A stretch of 64,000 nt of DNA, taken from the NCBI GenBank assembly GCA_947095585.1, contig OX352763.1, positions 39,544,010-39,608,009 on the forward strand. Reading direction: 5' to 3'. The notes under the pieces were generated by a model that did no database searches, was not told where the DNA came from, and saw only the letters and a program-made list of their open reading frames with translations. Made by a program: the position numbers and the translations under genes. Position 1 is the stretch's first letter. The number at the start of each line of letters is the position of its first letter. Shown here piece by piece: positions 33,061 to 44,954 of this stretch. This stretch comes from Nephrocerus scutellatus. Taxonomy: Eukaryota > Arthropoda > Insecta > Diptera > Pipunculidae.

Positions 33061-35300
33061 GTCAAAACTGCATAAAACGTATTCTTTGAAGCGCATTGAG
33101 CTTAGAGGTCATTGTGTTGATAAATAAAGGCTCCAGGTCTTCTTTCTAAGTGTTAACAAGGTTAATTATACCTTTTAATATTATTGATATATTACGCATA
33201 AGTTATAATGTTAAATAATTTAATTGTAATACGTATATATTGCTTGATCGCCATGTAATATGTAATGTCTGTCGTTGTAAAAGCTGTCTTATGATCGTTG
33301 TTCAGCCTAGGAAATACTTTTCCTTAAACTGACTATTATATCTTCCGCTTGCCGTTGGTCGGGGCTTGACGAAGATATTAATTCGGCGATAGCTTTTTTT
33401 GAACTATATTTTATTGGACTAAAAGAAGGTTTTATATACAAAATTACAAACTATCTAACAATATCTAATGCTAACATGACAATAATTTCTTATCTCTAAC
33501 ACGTACAATATGCAAAATGCAGAATTGCATTTGCGTGTGAATATGCTGCATTGCATATTCACATAAGTAATATCGTCGTATTAAGGTAAAGAACAAATAT
33601 GTGCACAAACAAAATATCTAGTAACAAATTTCAAGGTGAATATGTGTGGGAATATGCTGAATTGCATATTTACAGTGATAAAAATAATTTGATTTACACC
33701 CTGGCACGTTTGGCAGCTTTGGGTTTCTGCATTTTATCACCTACGGTAGGTACCTTTGGTCTTCACTATGTTCCCGAACAATCGTTCAAACAAAGATTAA
33801 TCCGAAAATAAACACAGGAATGGCATTATTGGGGACCCCAAACCGTACTTTGAAATAGCGACGAAGAGAAGTGTTTGGACTCGCATCAGATGCAGTTAGA
33901 CCTTTTTCTTCTGCTATTTTTTATCGAGAGGTAAACGCAAAAAGAATCAATCTATAGACTCAAAGAATAGCGTGTTGAGTACAATCTGAATCTGAACAAC
34001 TATTCCGTAATAATTTAAAACGATATTCAATTAATAAAGAAATGCTGAATGCAATTGACATTATTTTCACACTTTCCTTTAATATAAGATGCCAATTAGC
34101 AACTTGCAACATAAAAAATCTGCCAAAATCACAAATAAACCCACACCTGCCTGACTAGCTGACTACCAATAGTCACATGAGCGAGCGTAGTTTGTTATGT
34201 AGCTTTTCACATTTTTAACAAATTGGGAATTATATACTGTACGTACGTATATTATATGCTGTCGTACATTCTTGCAGTGTGTGAATTAATACGCCGCTCA
34301 AATTTGTAACTGACCGTAACTGGTTGCCAAAAGATATACGAATGCATTAATCGCCTGCGCTGATAGCCAAGAGGACAATTTAAGATTTCAAAATGAATGA
34401 GTAACTCACCAGTCACAATACAGCTTGTGGGGATTTCGCTGCTAGATTTTAGTTCAAAAGGAAATTGCTCGTTTAATTGTCGTCGTTTTTGTTTTGCCTT
34501 TGCACATTGCTTTCAGATGTTGTCTTAATTTAGATATAAGTTGACATTAAACGATGAGCGAGAATATTACAGTACACAACACTCTATACAGTGGGCGCAT
34601 TCACAGAGTTCATTCATCGCGAACAAAGAATAAGTACAGTAGCCGTCGGAAAAGTCCGCGGATATTATTTTATAAATTTCTGTGGTTAAGGATTTATTTA
34701 GTTGATATTTATTTTTATATTTTTTATTAGTTTTGTCGATATTATAATAAGATAATATATTTAACTAGAGCGATGCGTTGGAACACAAAACTTTAGATCT
34801 ACTGCTTGCAATCTAATGTCACAGAGATTAAACGGTGGTTTTAAATTATTTTTAATGCATTTTAAAAGTTAATAGTAGACATAACGCGATCAAAGACGGA
34901 AAATTATGTCAACCATATAACCAGGCTGGTTCTAGTGCTTTGACAATGATCTTAATCCGTCTAGGACTAGGTCAAAGTTATGGTCAACTGTTTACCGTTT
35001 ACCAAGTTGATAAACAATGGGAATTGCATTCATCACTTAACAAATCTCCTGAAATTGTCTTGATAAACCCCGAAAAGATGATACATTTAATACACTTCGC
35101 TTATTTGCGAACTGTGTCACTGTTTCGTCTGTCTTCAGTCTACTTTTTTTTGTAAAAAGTTTTTTAAACATATGAAAGAACGTGAAGCGTTCCATATTGG
35201 CTAATTGCAATTTAAATATAGGAAATTGTAACGTGACCAGCTTCGTTTATAACTACAATCGTCACGTACAATACAATTAAACTAATATGCCGAGTTCATA
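33061..35300. other. AT-rich non-coding stretch with two related hairpins
   Basis: Two similar inverted repeats lie at 33537-33562 and 33649-33672. At 34637-34663 'cagtagccgtcggaaaagtc' resembles a Tc1-like transposon end, but I find no partner end. No coding signal. Confidence 0.45.
33537..33562. repeat. Perfect hairpin, 10-bp stem
   Basis: GTGAATATGC, loop TGCATT, GCATATTCAC. A diverged version (gggaatatgctgaattgcat, continuing atttac) lies at 33649-33672. Confidence 0.8.
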
Positions 35301-35476
35301 ACAACAACACCAGTCTGCTCATCTACAAGGAAATCATTAGGTCAGTGATAACATATGGCTATCCCATATGGTTCACCGTCTCATCAACAACGATGAAGGT
35401 TGGAGGGTGCCAAACAGATATAAGTTTGTTTCGACTACAAGGCTTTACGAAGCAGCAGGTCTGCTGCCAATAACCA
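35301..35476 (+). pseudogene. Deleted Jockey-like LINE fragment
   Basis: Nearly identical to 24001-24220 of the Jockey-like LINE (ATCTACAAGG, then the block for IRSVITYGYPIWFTVS), but lacks about 55 bases after 'acgatgaag', so 'gttggagggtgccaaacaga' follows directly. It stops after 'ctgctgccaataacc'. No flanking LINE sequence remains. Confidence 0.85.
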
Positions 35477-35794
35477 AACATAACCATTTCTATGTACAGC
35501 CCAAAAGCAAAATCGTTAAAATTGCGTGTACAGCATCCGAATGACACCCAGCATCGCCGCGCCAGTTCAAAACCCGACCGCGGCTAAATGGGAAAAATCA
35601 AAAACCATATTTTTTAAAGCTATATAGATAAGCTAAGTTATCCCACAATAGCACAAAAGCTCGGAAAACAACCATAGTGGCTTTACAAGTCTATTCCTTT
35701 TTTTAAAAACTTTAAATTAACTTGAATTGAATTGTTTTTTTTTTGTCTGTTTTTTCGACTGCAAATTAGAGGACACTCCTAGAGAGTGTCTAAG
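35477..35794. other. Short non-coding stretch
   Basis: AT-rich with poly(T) at 35731-35740. Nothing recognised. Confidence 0.4.
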
Positions 35795-36245
35795 TCCCAA
35801 ATAGCATTTTTATATTCCACGTGTGACGTGTATCGCGTTTCGCGTGTGGTGCGTGTGATGGGTGGAACATTTTTTGTTCGACTTCTTTTAGATCCTTTTT
35901 AACCCCCTTTCACACGACCTAAAGAGCTGAATTTTTGTGAGTGTCTAAGACTTAAAAATAATTTTTTATACTCCACGTGTAACGTTTGTCGCGTTTCGCA
36001 TGTGGCGAGTGTGATGGATGGAAGTGTGGTAATTTTCTCGATTTTTAAGTTCCTTTTCAATTCGTTTCGCACGACCTAGAGAGCTGAAACTTAGTGAGAA
36101 GCTGAATGTCAAGGGCCAACTTTGATAGGCAGCATGTGACGAATTTCGCGAGTCGCGTGTGATGAATGGAAAAAATAAAATACTTTGAAATAGGCCCACC
36201 CTCAATAAAAGATAATTTGGCGGTTATTACCAAATAATACAATGA
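35795..36245 (+). repeat. Repeat family R3, copy 2
   Basis: Units made of 'cacgacctaaagagctgaat' or 'cacgacctagagagctgaaa', then a 'ctccacgtgtaacg'/'tgtgacg' block and a 'cgcatgtggcgagtgtgatg' block. Spacing is about 155 bases. The copy ends in 'aatttggcggttattaccaa' plus ataatacaa, also found at 62717-62745. Confidence 0.75.
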
Positions 36246-36299
36246 ATATGCAGCCTTAATTACACCGTTCTCATTCGCCGCTCTTTATTCCGCTTATGC

Positions 36300-37800
36300 C
36301 GAGCTCCTGCTGGAAAGATGTCATTACTCTGGCGAAACTGCTTAGCAAATTGTTTCATCTCTCAATGAAGACTGAAGTTTTCCCACTTAATTTGGAAAAT
36401 GGCTAATATTCGACTCGTTTCGAAAAAGGTGATATATCTGCACCTACTAACTACTGCCATATTGCTTTGTTGTCAGTTCTTTCAAAGGTAATGGAGTCTA
36501 TCATTAATTTCAAATTAATTAGCTATCTTGATAAGAATGCTCTTTTATCTCGTGTGCAGTATGGATTTCGTAAAAATCGCTCTTCAGCTGAACTCATGAC
36601 GTCCATGAATTATTGTTTGAAGCGAAGCATTGAAAACCTAGGTGAATCAAGCGTTGTTTCCTTAGATATTTCTAAGGCTTTTGACGGAGTATGGCATGAT
36701 TGTCTTATTAATAAGATTCGTGCGCTGAACTTATACACCTCTCTCATTGCATGGATTGAGGATTATTTATGGAACTGCAAAATAAAAGTTGTATTGAATG
36801 GTATTTCTTCATCTTGGTATGGGATCAATGCTGGCGTCTAACAAGGGTAATCCTTGTCGACTACGCTTTTCTTAATATATATATGAATGACCTATTGTCT
36901 TCTGAAACCTGTGATACCCATTCATGCTGATAATAAAACACTATCGGCTTCCTTTGAGTTTTTCAGTCAAAAAGAATGAATCTCCCGCTTGATTGGTTTC
37001 CGAGATTTAATGAATATGGGTATTCTGTCAATTGTCATCTGTCATTTGTGTTGCGCATTTATATTTTTGGACACAAATGAAAGGGACCTACAATTTAAGG
37101 CCGGCTCCGAACGGCGAATTGAGAAGCTTTCCGTGACAAGTTATTACTTTCGCAACGTTTGTCACCCATTCGCAAGAGGTGGGACACCGTGAAAACTACT
37201 TTTGGTGTTACTGGGATTCGAACCTCCTGCTCAGTAGCCACGCGCATTTCCACTGAGCCACGGGTGTAATTTAACTCAAATAAACTCCAGGCTTGTCTTT
37301 TTTCTTAGAAGGCAGTTCAACATTATGTTCTACGAGTAATTAATAGTGCATCATATGCGAGATCTGATTCACTTAAAATTATAGGTTTGAAAGTTTCTTA
37401 GAGGAAACAAAAAAAAAATACAAATGCATAGTTTTATAAAACGTTGTACTTCACCACGATTACGATTACGATTATATAAGACTTATTTTGGAATTTAATT
37501 CATTATATGGGGTGGAGCTCGAAATCAAAATTAACATTATCTTGATAGAATACAAAATAGAGTTTTCCGTATGATAAACCATTACTACGTCTCTTGATTC
37601 TTTGGAGCATAGACGAAATGTAGGAGCTTTAACTGTTTTCTACACATTTTACTACGAAAGATGCTACTCAGAAGCCCGTTTTCTAGTTCCAGGTCTTTTT
37701 GTTGGCAACGTAAGCACTCGTTTCAGTTCTAACCAACATAGAATGACACATTTGGGATTTCCCGTTTTTTCCTTTTTTATTACGGAGTTGAGTTAAATAG
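36300..37800 (+). pseudogene. LINE family A, copy 2, interrupted by a SINE
   Basis: The forward strand encodes the RT from the YRPI region (TNYCHIALLSVLSKVMES near 36470) through QYGFRKNRS (36558), VSLDISKAFDGVWHDCLI (motif A, 36655), and NGISSSWYGINAGV followed by a stop where PQGS should follow. The catalytic box is destroyed near 36925. After the SINE (37043-37266) the thumb resumes with ACLFSQKAVQHYVLRVIN, ARSDSLKIIGLKVS, and LEHRRNVGALTVFYTFYYE at 37600. Between SIENLGESS and NAGV it matches copy 1 at 8156-9106 at most residues, in the opposite orientation. The stops and frameshifts mean it is dead. Confidence 0.85.
37043..37266 (-). repeat. tRNA-derived SINE, copy 2, inside LINE family A
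   Basis: The reverse strand begins CCGTGGCTCAGTGG (A box), then about 45 bases later AGGTTCGAATCCC (B box), then 'agtaacaccaaaagtagttt', 'tcacggtgtcccacctcttg', 'gtcacggaaagcttctcaat', 'cgccgttcggagccggcctt' and ends 'gcgcaacacaaatg'. The whole matches copy 3 at 52303-52535 with scattered substitutions. It splits the LINE RT frame, with LINE sequence continuing on both sides. Confidence 0.92.
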
Positions 37801-38468
37801 TCCACATAAACTCAGATAAAAATGTTGCACTTAAATCAAATAAAAAATGGGTAGCATTTTGTCACCGCCACTGTAAACAACAGCTCCTTGCAACAGAAGC
37901 CGTACGGATAGTACATTCACGAGCTTTTAATGCCGAGTCACGCCTGATGACAGACAGATTAGGCAACGACGACGAGAGCATGCATTGTAAACCAACGAGC
38001 GACGAGTTAGTGTGTGTTGTTGTTTATTTGTTTATTTGTTTTTTGTACTGCGCGCGCGCTGTCTTTTTGTGTTGGCCCGCTGATGGCTGCTTCAACAAAT
38101 TAATCCCTTTTAGTTGTAAAAATATCTCATTTATCACGGTTTAGGTGATAGGTGTTGATTTAATGATCATGAATGAGAACGAGAACGACCGACGATGTAT
38201 GAAGTATAGTGAACAAGAAAAGAACAGGGAACGAGTGGGGAGAAATGGGTCACACTCTACACCACACCGCAACACAAGTAGCGTGAGAATAACAATGAGC
38301 AGGAACACAATGACTCATTGTTATGGGTGATGGACAACGGTTGCTATCGAACGTCAGATTTTGAGATTCTATCCGCCGAAACGACGACGCCTTCATCATA
38401 ACAATAATTTGCGCAAACATCCAATTAACAACTAGGTATTGCTTAACACACGCCGAGTGTGTGCAACC

Positions 38469-38590
38469 GTTAATTGCTGTTATTAGGTGATTTGGCGAGC
38501 AAATGCAATAATTACTGATAATTTAATTAATTGGAAACCTAATTGACAATACTGGTTAACGAGACAACAATTTAATAAGATATTTAATGA
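38469..38590. promoter_or_regulatory. Candidate enhancer: cluster of homeodomain-type TAAT sites
   Basis: At least seven TAAT/ATTA cores in about 120 bases, including TTAATTG, AATTACT, TTTAATTAATTGG, CTAATTG and TTTAATGATG, in otherwise mixed-composition sequence. Clusters of this sort are typical of binding by homeodomain proteins. Function is inferred only. Confidence 0.3.
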
Positions 38591-39265
38591 TGTCTCGCCA
38601 TCTGAGTGTAAGTGATCACGTCAAGCCAAGCGAAACTCCCCACGCAGGCGAGCTAGCAAGCGACCGGGGGCTCGGTCAAATTAACATTCATGAGTCCACC
38701 ACCGCAATTAAAATGCCACTCTCTGACTTTGCACCGCTCCGCCCAGTTACATAAATATACGTATTGCAAAACTCGTGGACAACAGCAACAAAAACAGTGT
38801 GTGTTACCTCAAGCCGGCAATAAATTCTTGTCGACTAAATTGACAAAAATCAATGCTGACAATCTTGTTGCGGCGCGGCACAACAAGCGTCCGTCCGTCC
38901 GCTCGTTCCTGCGCTAACTGCCAATGAGCGTGCGCAACTACTAACAAGCAATCAAGCTAACTTATTACGGCGGGCGGCTGGCGACTGGCGACTGGCGACT
39001 GGTTAAATTCAATTGAATTGATTTCTTGTAATGGTAGGAAGAAACGTCAGTAGCCACGATACCAATCTAGTAGTGGCTAGTGGCGTGGCGGTGGGGCCGA
39101 TAGCGTTTGCTCAACCGCACTTAATTAACTACTCCCAAAACAGATAAATGATTTGGTCGTTTTGTTAGTAAATTTATAAATTGCCTTTTAGATTAGCAAG
39201 CGCACACCAACCCTCCCCCCTTACCCACCACCCACTTAAAGCCACTTAAATCAAATAGCAATTTA

Positions 39266-39295
39266 CAAGCCTACACATTGCTGCGTGTAGGCTTG
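39266..39295. repeat. Perfect hairpin, 11-bp stem, 8-base loop
   Basis: CAAGCCTACAC, loop ATTGCTGC, GTGTAGGCTTG. There is no T-run after it and the arms are too short for a microRNA precursor. Confidence 0.75.
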
Positions 39296-39771
39296 CAACT
39301 GACGAACCCGCACGCACTGTGGGCCAAATTGGGACATTAAATAAAATTTAGAAAATGAAATTAAATTTAGTTAATTATTATCTAGGGGAATAGCAAGAAA
39401 TACGTTGTTTTCTCAGATGTTTCTAACCGTTAGTTTGATTGCTGCTCTATTAGGTATAGCTAGATGGTAGGGATTCCGCCAAATTCTTTCTCTAACCTAA
39501 TGTCTTTGAAAAGTTGGTACAAATTCAGACTATCACTACTCAAACCTGCATTCAGTGGCGTTACTCGTATATGTCACTGCACCTTGTATAGTTTGAGAAC
39601 ATCTTGAAAAATTTTATTAATAGCTGCGTTTCCCCATGGGACAGCTGTTCTAGAAAACCAACATATTACCCTCTTTTACCAATCAAATAAAAGTAAACAG
39701 ACCAGGACACAAAAGCGACATAACCAATACACTTACGCGTGGTGTAAGTGGAACTTCTTTGATGTTGTGGG

Positions 39772-40146
39772 GCAAAAAACCCTAAAAAGACCATAGAAAA
39801 GCCCCAAAAGAAAGGCATACATATCCAAACTAAACTAAAATAAACTAAAGAATCATAAAAAGAATCATCAAAAGATCCCCAAACGACTCCCAAAAAGACC
39901 ACAGAAAGACGCTCAAAAGACTCTTAATAAAATCGCAAAAAGACTCCAAAAAGACTCTCAAAAGACTTCAAAAAACCGCAAAGAGACCCTCAAAAAACGA
40001 AAACGCCTAAAAAACCCAAAAGACCCTTAAAATACCCCTAAAAGACCACCAAAAGATTCCCAAAAAAAACCTCAAATGATCCCTAAAATACCTCTAAAAG
40101 AACCTCAAAAGACTCGCAAAATACCCTCAAGAGACACCCAAAAGGC
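39772..40146 (-). repeat. Degenerate CAAAAGACC array
   Basis: About 375 bases of irregular 10-13-base units such as CAAAAGACCCT and CAAAAAGACT. The reverse complement has the same style as the GGTCTTTT array at 9684-9986. Confidence 0.8.
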
Positions 40147-40574
40147 CATACGGAATTTAATACAAACGGGTTGAGAAATGGCTTAGTTCCCAAAATTCCA
40201 GACCTTAATAATCATCATCAAGTTGAAGTGTCAAGTTGAAAATATCATAAGAACTCTTCCACACCATGCATACAGACGGATCAACAATAAACAGAGGAAC
40301 TGAACAGAAGTATTCGGACCTAGAACCGCATTAAACATACCCCTAGAAGGTGCAGAAAAAACCTTTACTTGCCCGAACCAAGTACATATTGCCTATTGCA
40401 AAAACCTTCTAAAGAACAAAATTAAAAAGTGGGAAAACAATGCCATCAAAGCGGAATAGGAATCATCGATAAGACAAAACAAAAAGCTTCTTTAATATAA
40501 CATCAACCATAAAGACAGACGAAGCACTTAAACTGTCGTAGTGCACAAGGCTCCTCAAACAACCCATAATATAA

Positions 40575-41000
40575 TAATATAATGGTGTCCCTCAGGGTAC
40601 AATTATGAGTCCACTGCTTTTTTCTCTTTTTATTAACAATCTTTCTCTTATACCCCGTTTTTCGTAAGTCCATCTCTTTGCTGACGTTGCCCAGCTATTT
40701 CACTCGGCGACTCTTACCGAGCTTACGTCTTGTGTTTCCCAGGTAAATAATGACCTTATGGCTATCCATTATTGGGCCACTGATAATAATATTGGGATTA
40801 ACCCCTCTAAGAGTCAGGCCATTGCATTAGATCGTTATCCAATTTCCATCCAATTATCCTTAATGGAATGTCTGTGTCGTTCTCTAAGAGTCTCAAGAGC
40901 CTGTCTTTCGTACTTGACGAGACTTTATCCTTGGATTGTTATGTCAATAGTATGATTTTTAAAGTCTGGGCTGTTTTACTTAAACACTACATAGTCAAGA
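40575..41000 (+). pseudogene. LINE family B, copy 2 (RT palm and thumb fragment)
   Basis: The forward translation starts with GVPQGTIMSPLLFSLFINNL (40583-40642). The catalytic box is HLFADVAQLFHS (FADD reduced to FADV). Then come INPSKSQAIAL and, after a frame change, LSFVLDETLSLDCYVNSM. Similar residues occur at 59090-59220. There are two frame changes and one stop. Motif A and everything upstream are absent. Confidence 0.75.
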
Positions 41001-42950
41001 TTTGATTTGACCATAAACAAATTTTTTTGTAAATATCTAGACTACAGCGCCACCTAACGGATCAAAAAAACTTTAACTTATCGGAGCACCAAACGATCTT
41101 ATGGTGTTAATATAGCTTCGATACATATAGTAGTTTAGGCGGGATGAGGCGACACAAAAGCGTTAGACAAACAAACGGACAACGGCAATTATGTTATTAG
41201 ACGATTATTTTTATTTTTTTATTTTTATTAAATTACTTGTTTTTCAAATTGAATTATATCAAGTTATTATTGATTCCCTTACACATTTTCTTATATATTG
41301 TAAAATATCGAAATAAATAATAATAAGTTTTTGAACAACTGTTCGATTTATGATATTCAGGATCCCTCCGGAAAATACTCATTCCTTCAAATTTACACTA
41401 ATTCATTACAATTTGCTCCACAGTCCAGCTTAAAAGTAGCTTAACACAAAAAGGTGGCTCCCAGTAGTTGCTCCAGCTGTATGCTCGCCAAGCGCACAAC
41501 TTGTTTTTCGCAAATGAAAATCATGAAAAATGTCTATCGCTTGATTTTAATCAGAGTTAGAGAGAGGTGGGTGCACGCTCAGGTACAGTGGACAGAAATA
41601 CGGGAGCTCAGCTGCTCACTTTTGTAGTTAGTGTTTGAGAAACTGATAGCATTGCAGCACACAAAGACTGAAAAACGAGCACAAGCAACAGCTGAAACTC
41701 ACTTAGTAGGCAGCATGTGGTCATAGCTGATTAACAGAAATTCCAAATGAAAATGCACGACTACAGGGGGGAGGGGGGGAATGATTGTAAGAAAAATTTC
41801 CCAACTACCTACCTACCTTCAAAATTAGAAATTCCTCGTTAACTACCAGACATTTGCATTCAAGGCTTTAGCCATTAATTTCTTCCTAAGACATTAATTT
41901 CTTAATTATTCGACGAAACGATAAAATGTTCTTCAGGCATTTGGCAGAGATGCTACGAGCTACGACCAACGAGTAGCTGCCGCCAAGGGGAGTACATAAT
42001 GCAGAAAGAAGTAGGAATTTGCATGTGCTTTCCATTCCATTTGGCGCGTCAATCAACAGCGAGTGTGCGAACGAGCTAGTGAGCCTTTTATTCACTTATT
42101 TTTATCATGCACATCAGCCAGCAATTAAAAGAGATAATAAGTAAATACCACTAAGCACCATACCGAACGAACAGAGGCTCTAAAATCCGTTAAGCGGATA
42201 TAAAACAAAACATTTCAATAAAAATAAAATGAGCAATCCTCTCTACGACTATAAATCACTTCGGCAATGGCTGTCATAATAACATAAAATCAAAAAATAA
42301 TACAGAACTGTGCAGGCACAAGCACAGCAGCATCAAACAGAAGATGGCTGCGGTTGAGTGAAAAATTAATTTCATTCGCGCCATAGGAGATGACAGGGAA
42401 ATTACGTGAGCATACACTTTGCCTCTCACTTCACACATGCCGATGTACGATCGTTGACGGTATTCACCATTACCACGATTCCATAACAGAGAATGTGTCG
42501 ATTTAAGGTTTTGTCGAGTTAACAACATAGCGGCATTAACTAGTCGCGTTTCCAAGAACAGATAAAAGGTAATTTGACAGATGCGTTGTAGTGTTTCTTA
42601 CATGATACACTCGGAACGATGCAGATTAACAACAAAACATGATGACAAATAATTTAATTTCCACAAGTCTAATTCAAATATAAAATTTTAACAAAGATCG
42701 TTGCGGAAAAATTAACAATTGGCGCTAACAATTTAGATGAAGTTTCTTGTACTCGAAATAAAGTTTAAGATATTTGCTCAATATCTGATTTAGAGTATGA
42801 TGGACTGGGTTGCTTCATAGCATTTAACTTATAAGAGAGTGAGCCTGAATTAGGAATACCAACTAGCACCTTGAACGGTTCTAAATATGTATACACTTGT
42901 CAACCATTCATCGGAAGGAGGATTAATTAAACCATCGCGTTATTTATAGC
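41001..42950. other. Non-coding stretch
   Basis: AT-rich with a short G-rich patch at 41765-41779. No recognisable frames or RNA genes. Confidence 0.45.
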
Positions 42951-43391
42951 TCTTTCGATTTGCAGGGTAGAGTTAAAGTTTATCTCTCGTGGGTTTGGTT
43001 TGGCGATCTATTTGCAAACTATACCCGGGGTACGGTTTGATTTTGCGTTTTATTTGCACGGTTTTGTAACCAACACTATAACTTTGCTACCCGTCGGCAA
43101 TCGACTGGTAAGGTTTAGTTTACTCAGCAAGATGGCGAAGAGAGAGCAAGCAGGCTAATTTCTCAGTTTGTTGTTGGCGAAGAGAGTGCAAGCAGACTAA
43201 TTTCTCAGTTTGTTGTTGGCGAAGAGTGAGCAAGCAAACTGATTTCTAAGTTTGTTGTTCTCGTTAAATTTGGTTTCGGTTTGGCGTTCTATTTGGAAAG
43301 CATTGACCATGAAAACCGCGAAAACCTTGTCATTTTGGTAGCTTACCCGTGGGTACAGTTTCGGGTATGGTTTTACGTAATCGAAAGAGGC
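42951..43391. mobile_element. Candidate non-autonomous TIR element with internal 42-bp minisatellite
   Basis: Opens with CTCTTTCGATT (42951-42961), and its exact reverse complement AATCGAAAGAG lies at 43379-43389. Inside, 'ggcgaagagagtgcaagcag' plus actaatttctcagtttgttgtt is repeated three times at 43134, 43176 and 43218 (42-base period). No coding capacity. Flanking direct repeats are not clear, so the boundaries are tentative. Confidence 0.45.
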
Positions 43392-44345
43392 ATTTACAAC
43401 AAATTCTGAAGCCTTAGAAATTTTTTTTCAAAATATATGATGAGCCGTTAAAAACTTGCAAAAACTCTCTCGATTTTTGTATTAAGAAGGCCTGAAATAT
43501 CAAATGTAGTTTAAAAGTTACATTATTTTTTAGATGTCATGTTTATTTTACAATTCGTTGTCAGAATGAAAATAAAACTAATGAATTTAAAATCAAATAC
43601 TTAAAAAAAATTTAAAATAATAAAGTAATAAGCAATATTACATAATTTTATAGTTTATACGTATTATTTGAATTTTCTTTAACATTACTTTACCATTTTA
43701 TTTGAAAGTCATAATAAGTGTAATAAATGAATTAATAGTTAAGTTTGCATTTTCATTTAATATTATGTAGAACAAAAAAACGTTGTTTCTCTTATAAATT
43801 AAAGTGAATAACTTCATATACCAATACACACAACTATTCGACATTCGAAACAACGTCGGACGTCATATAGAGAGAATGAAAATTTCTAGCATTTCTTATT
43901 ATCCTTGGATCATGGTTTCTTACATATGAATTGTCGGACAAACTTAACTTAACCACTCTAATTTCGTGGTTTTAGTTTGGGTTTAAGGAAACTCAAAGCT
44001 AATAAGATTGTCCATGCATATAAACCTGAGTTACCCTGGGTTAACTCGATCATGGAAACGTAGTATAAACACTCCGTTTCACTAGATTAGACGCAGGCAA
44101 TTTTAAAAAGTAAAAATTATCTTTTTCCCGTTATATGGCAGTGAGAGAAAAAAAGAAATAGATATTGAGTGAAATGGTGAATTCAAAGACTTAAGAGAAC
44201 ATGATAACGGTAGTTTTATGAAACTTTAACTGAATGGGTCAGAATGGCTTGCATTAAACTTAGGTTCATAAGATTAGAAGCAGTCAAAGTACAATCGTTG
44301 TTTGCGATTTTTTTTGTATAAAAAGTTAATTTTGTTATAAAGAAA
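43392..44345. other. AT-rich non-coding stretch
   Basis: Very AT-rich, especially 43540-43800. Nothing recognised. Confidence 0.5.
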
Positions 44346-44915
44346 GGTTTATCTTATTTTGTTAAGATTGGCTAAAAAAAATTGTTTGAAATTGTCACAG
44401 AAGGAAAAAATAGATGTTTACCATTCGGAAGGCATGTCCAAGCGTGATATCGCTTGCAAGATCAATCGAATCAATCAGAAAAATAAAAAGACAATGAAAT
44501 GTTTCCACGGCCGTTACACCAACGAAAAAACGAATTTTGTCAGACTAGCATCCAATACAGCTGTTTCGACAGCTAAAATCAGAGAAGCAGTTGAGAAAGA
44601 TTCAATTGCTTACAATTCGCGAAAGAATGTATGACCCTGGGATGTGCAACAAGAAGCAAGTTCGAATAACTAGAAAAAAATAGTCTTTTCTTCTAGTTTT
44701 CTAAGGAATAAAAATCAATTTAGATGGATCGGATGGCTGGCTTTAACTTTTACTTCCACGATCTAAGAAAACCACGATCATAGCAGAGGAAGGGGCGTAA
44801 TGGTTTGGGCTGCATTATCTGGCTGGCTGACACGAAAAGTGTACAATGGTGGAAAACAATACGATGACAAAGAAGCGCTAATTGATGCTGCTAATGAACT
44901 ATGTTTTTAATGAAA
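44346..44915 (+). pseudogene. Tc3-like transposase remnant
   Basis: The first frame (44359-44634) begins KLSQKEKIDVYHSEGMSKRD followed by IACKINR, the N-terminal helix-turn-helix typical of Tc3-type transposases (LS..EK, GMS.R.IA..I.R). After a deletion and frame changes the catalytic-domain segment follows near 44720-44880: NLDGSDGW-like residues, FYFHDLRKPR, RGVMVWAALSGWLT and DDKEALIDAANEL. The middle of the protein and the last catalytic residue are missing, and I find no terminal repeats. Confidence 0.72.
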
Positions 44916-44954
44916 TATGTATATAAAATTTCAATATTATTCAGATGGGATGGT

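Larger units (their letters stand above)
37801..39771. other. Non-coding stretch with a homeodomain-site-rich block
   Basis: Looks unique. It contains the TAATTA-rich block at 38469-38590, CTGGCGA repeats at 38977-39000 and a perfect short hairpin at 39266-39295. No coding signal. Confidence 0.5.

Noticed and set aside
34637..34663. Tc1-like terminal repeat
   Set aside because: Only one end seen. No inverted partner or transposase nearby.
39266..39295. microRNA precursor
   Set aside because: The arms are only 11 bases, too short for a precursor hairpin.
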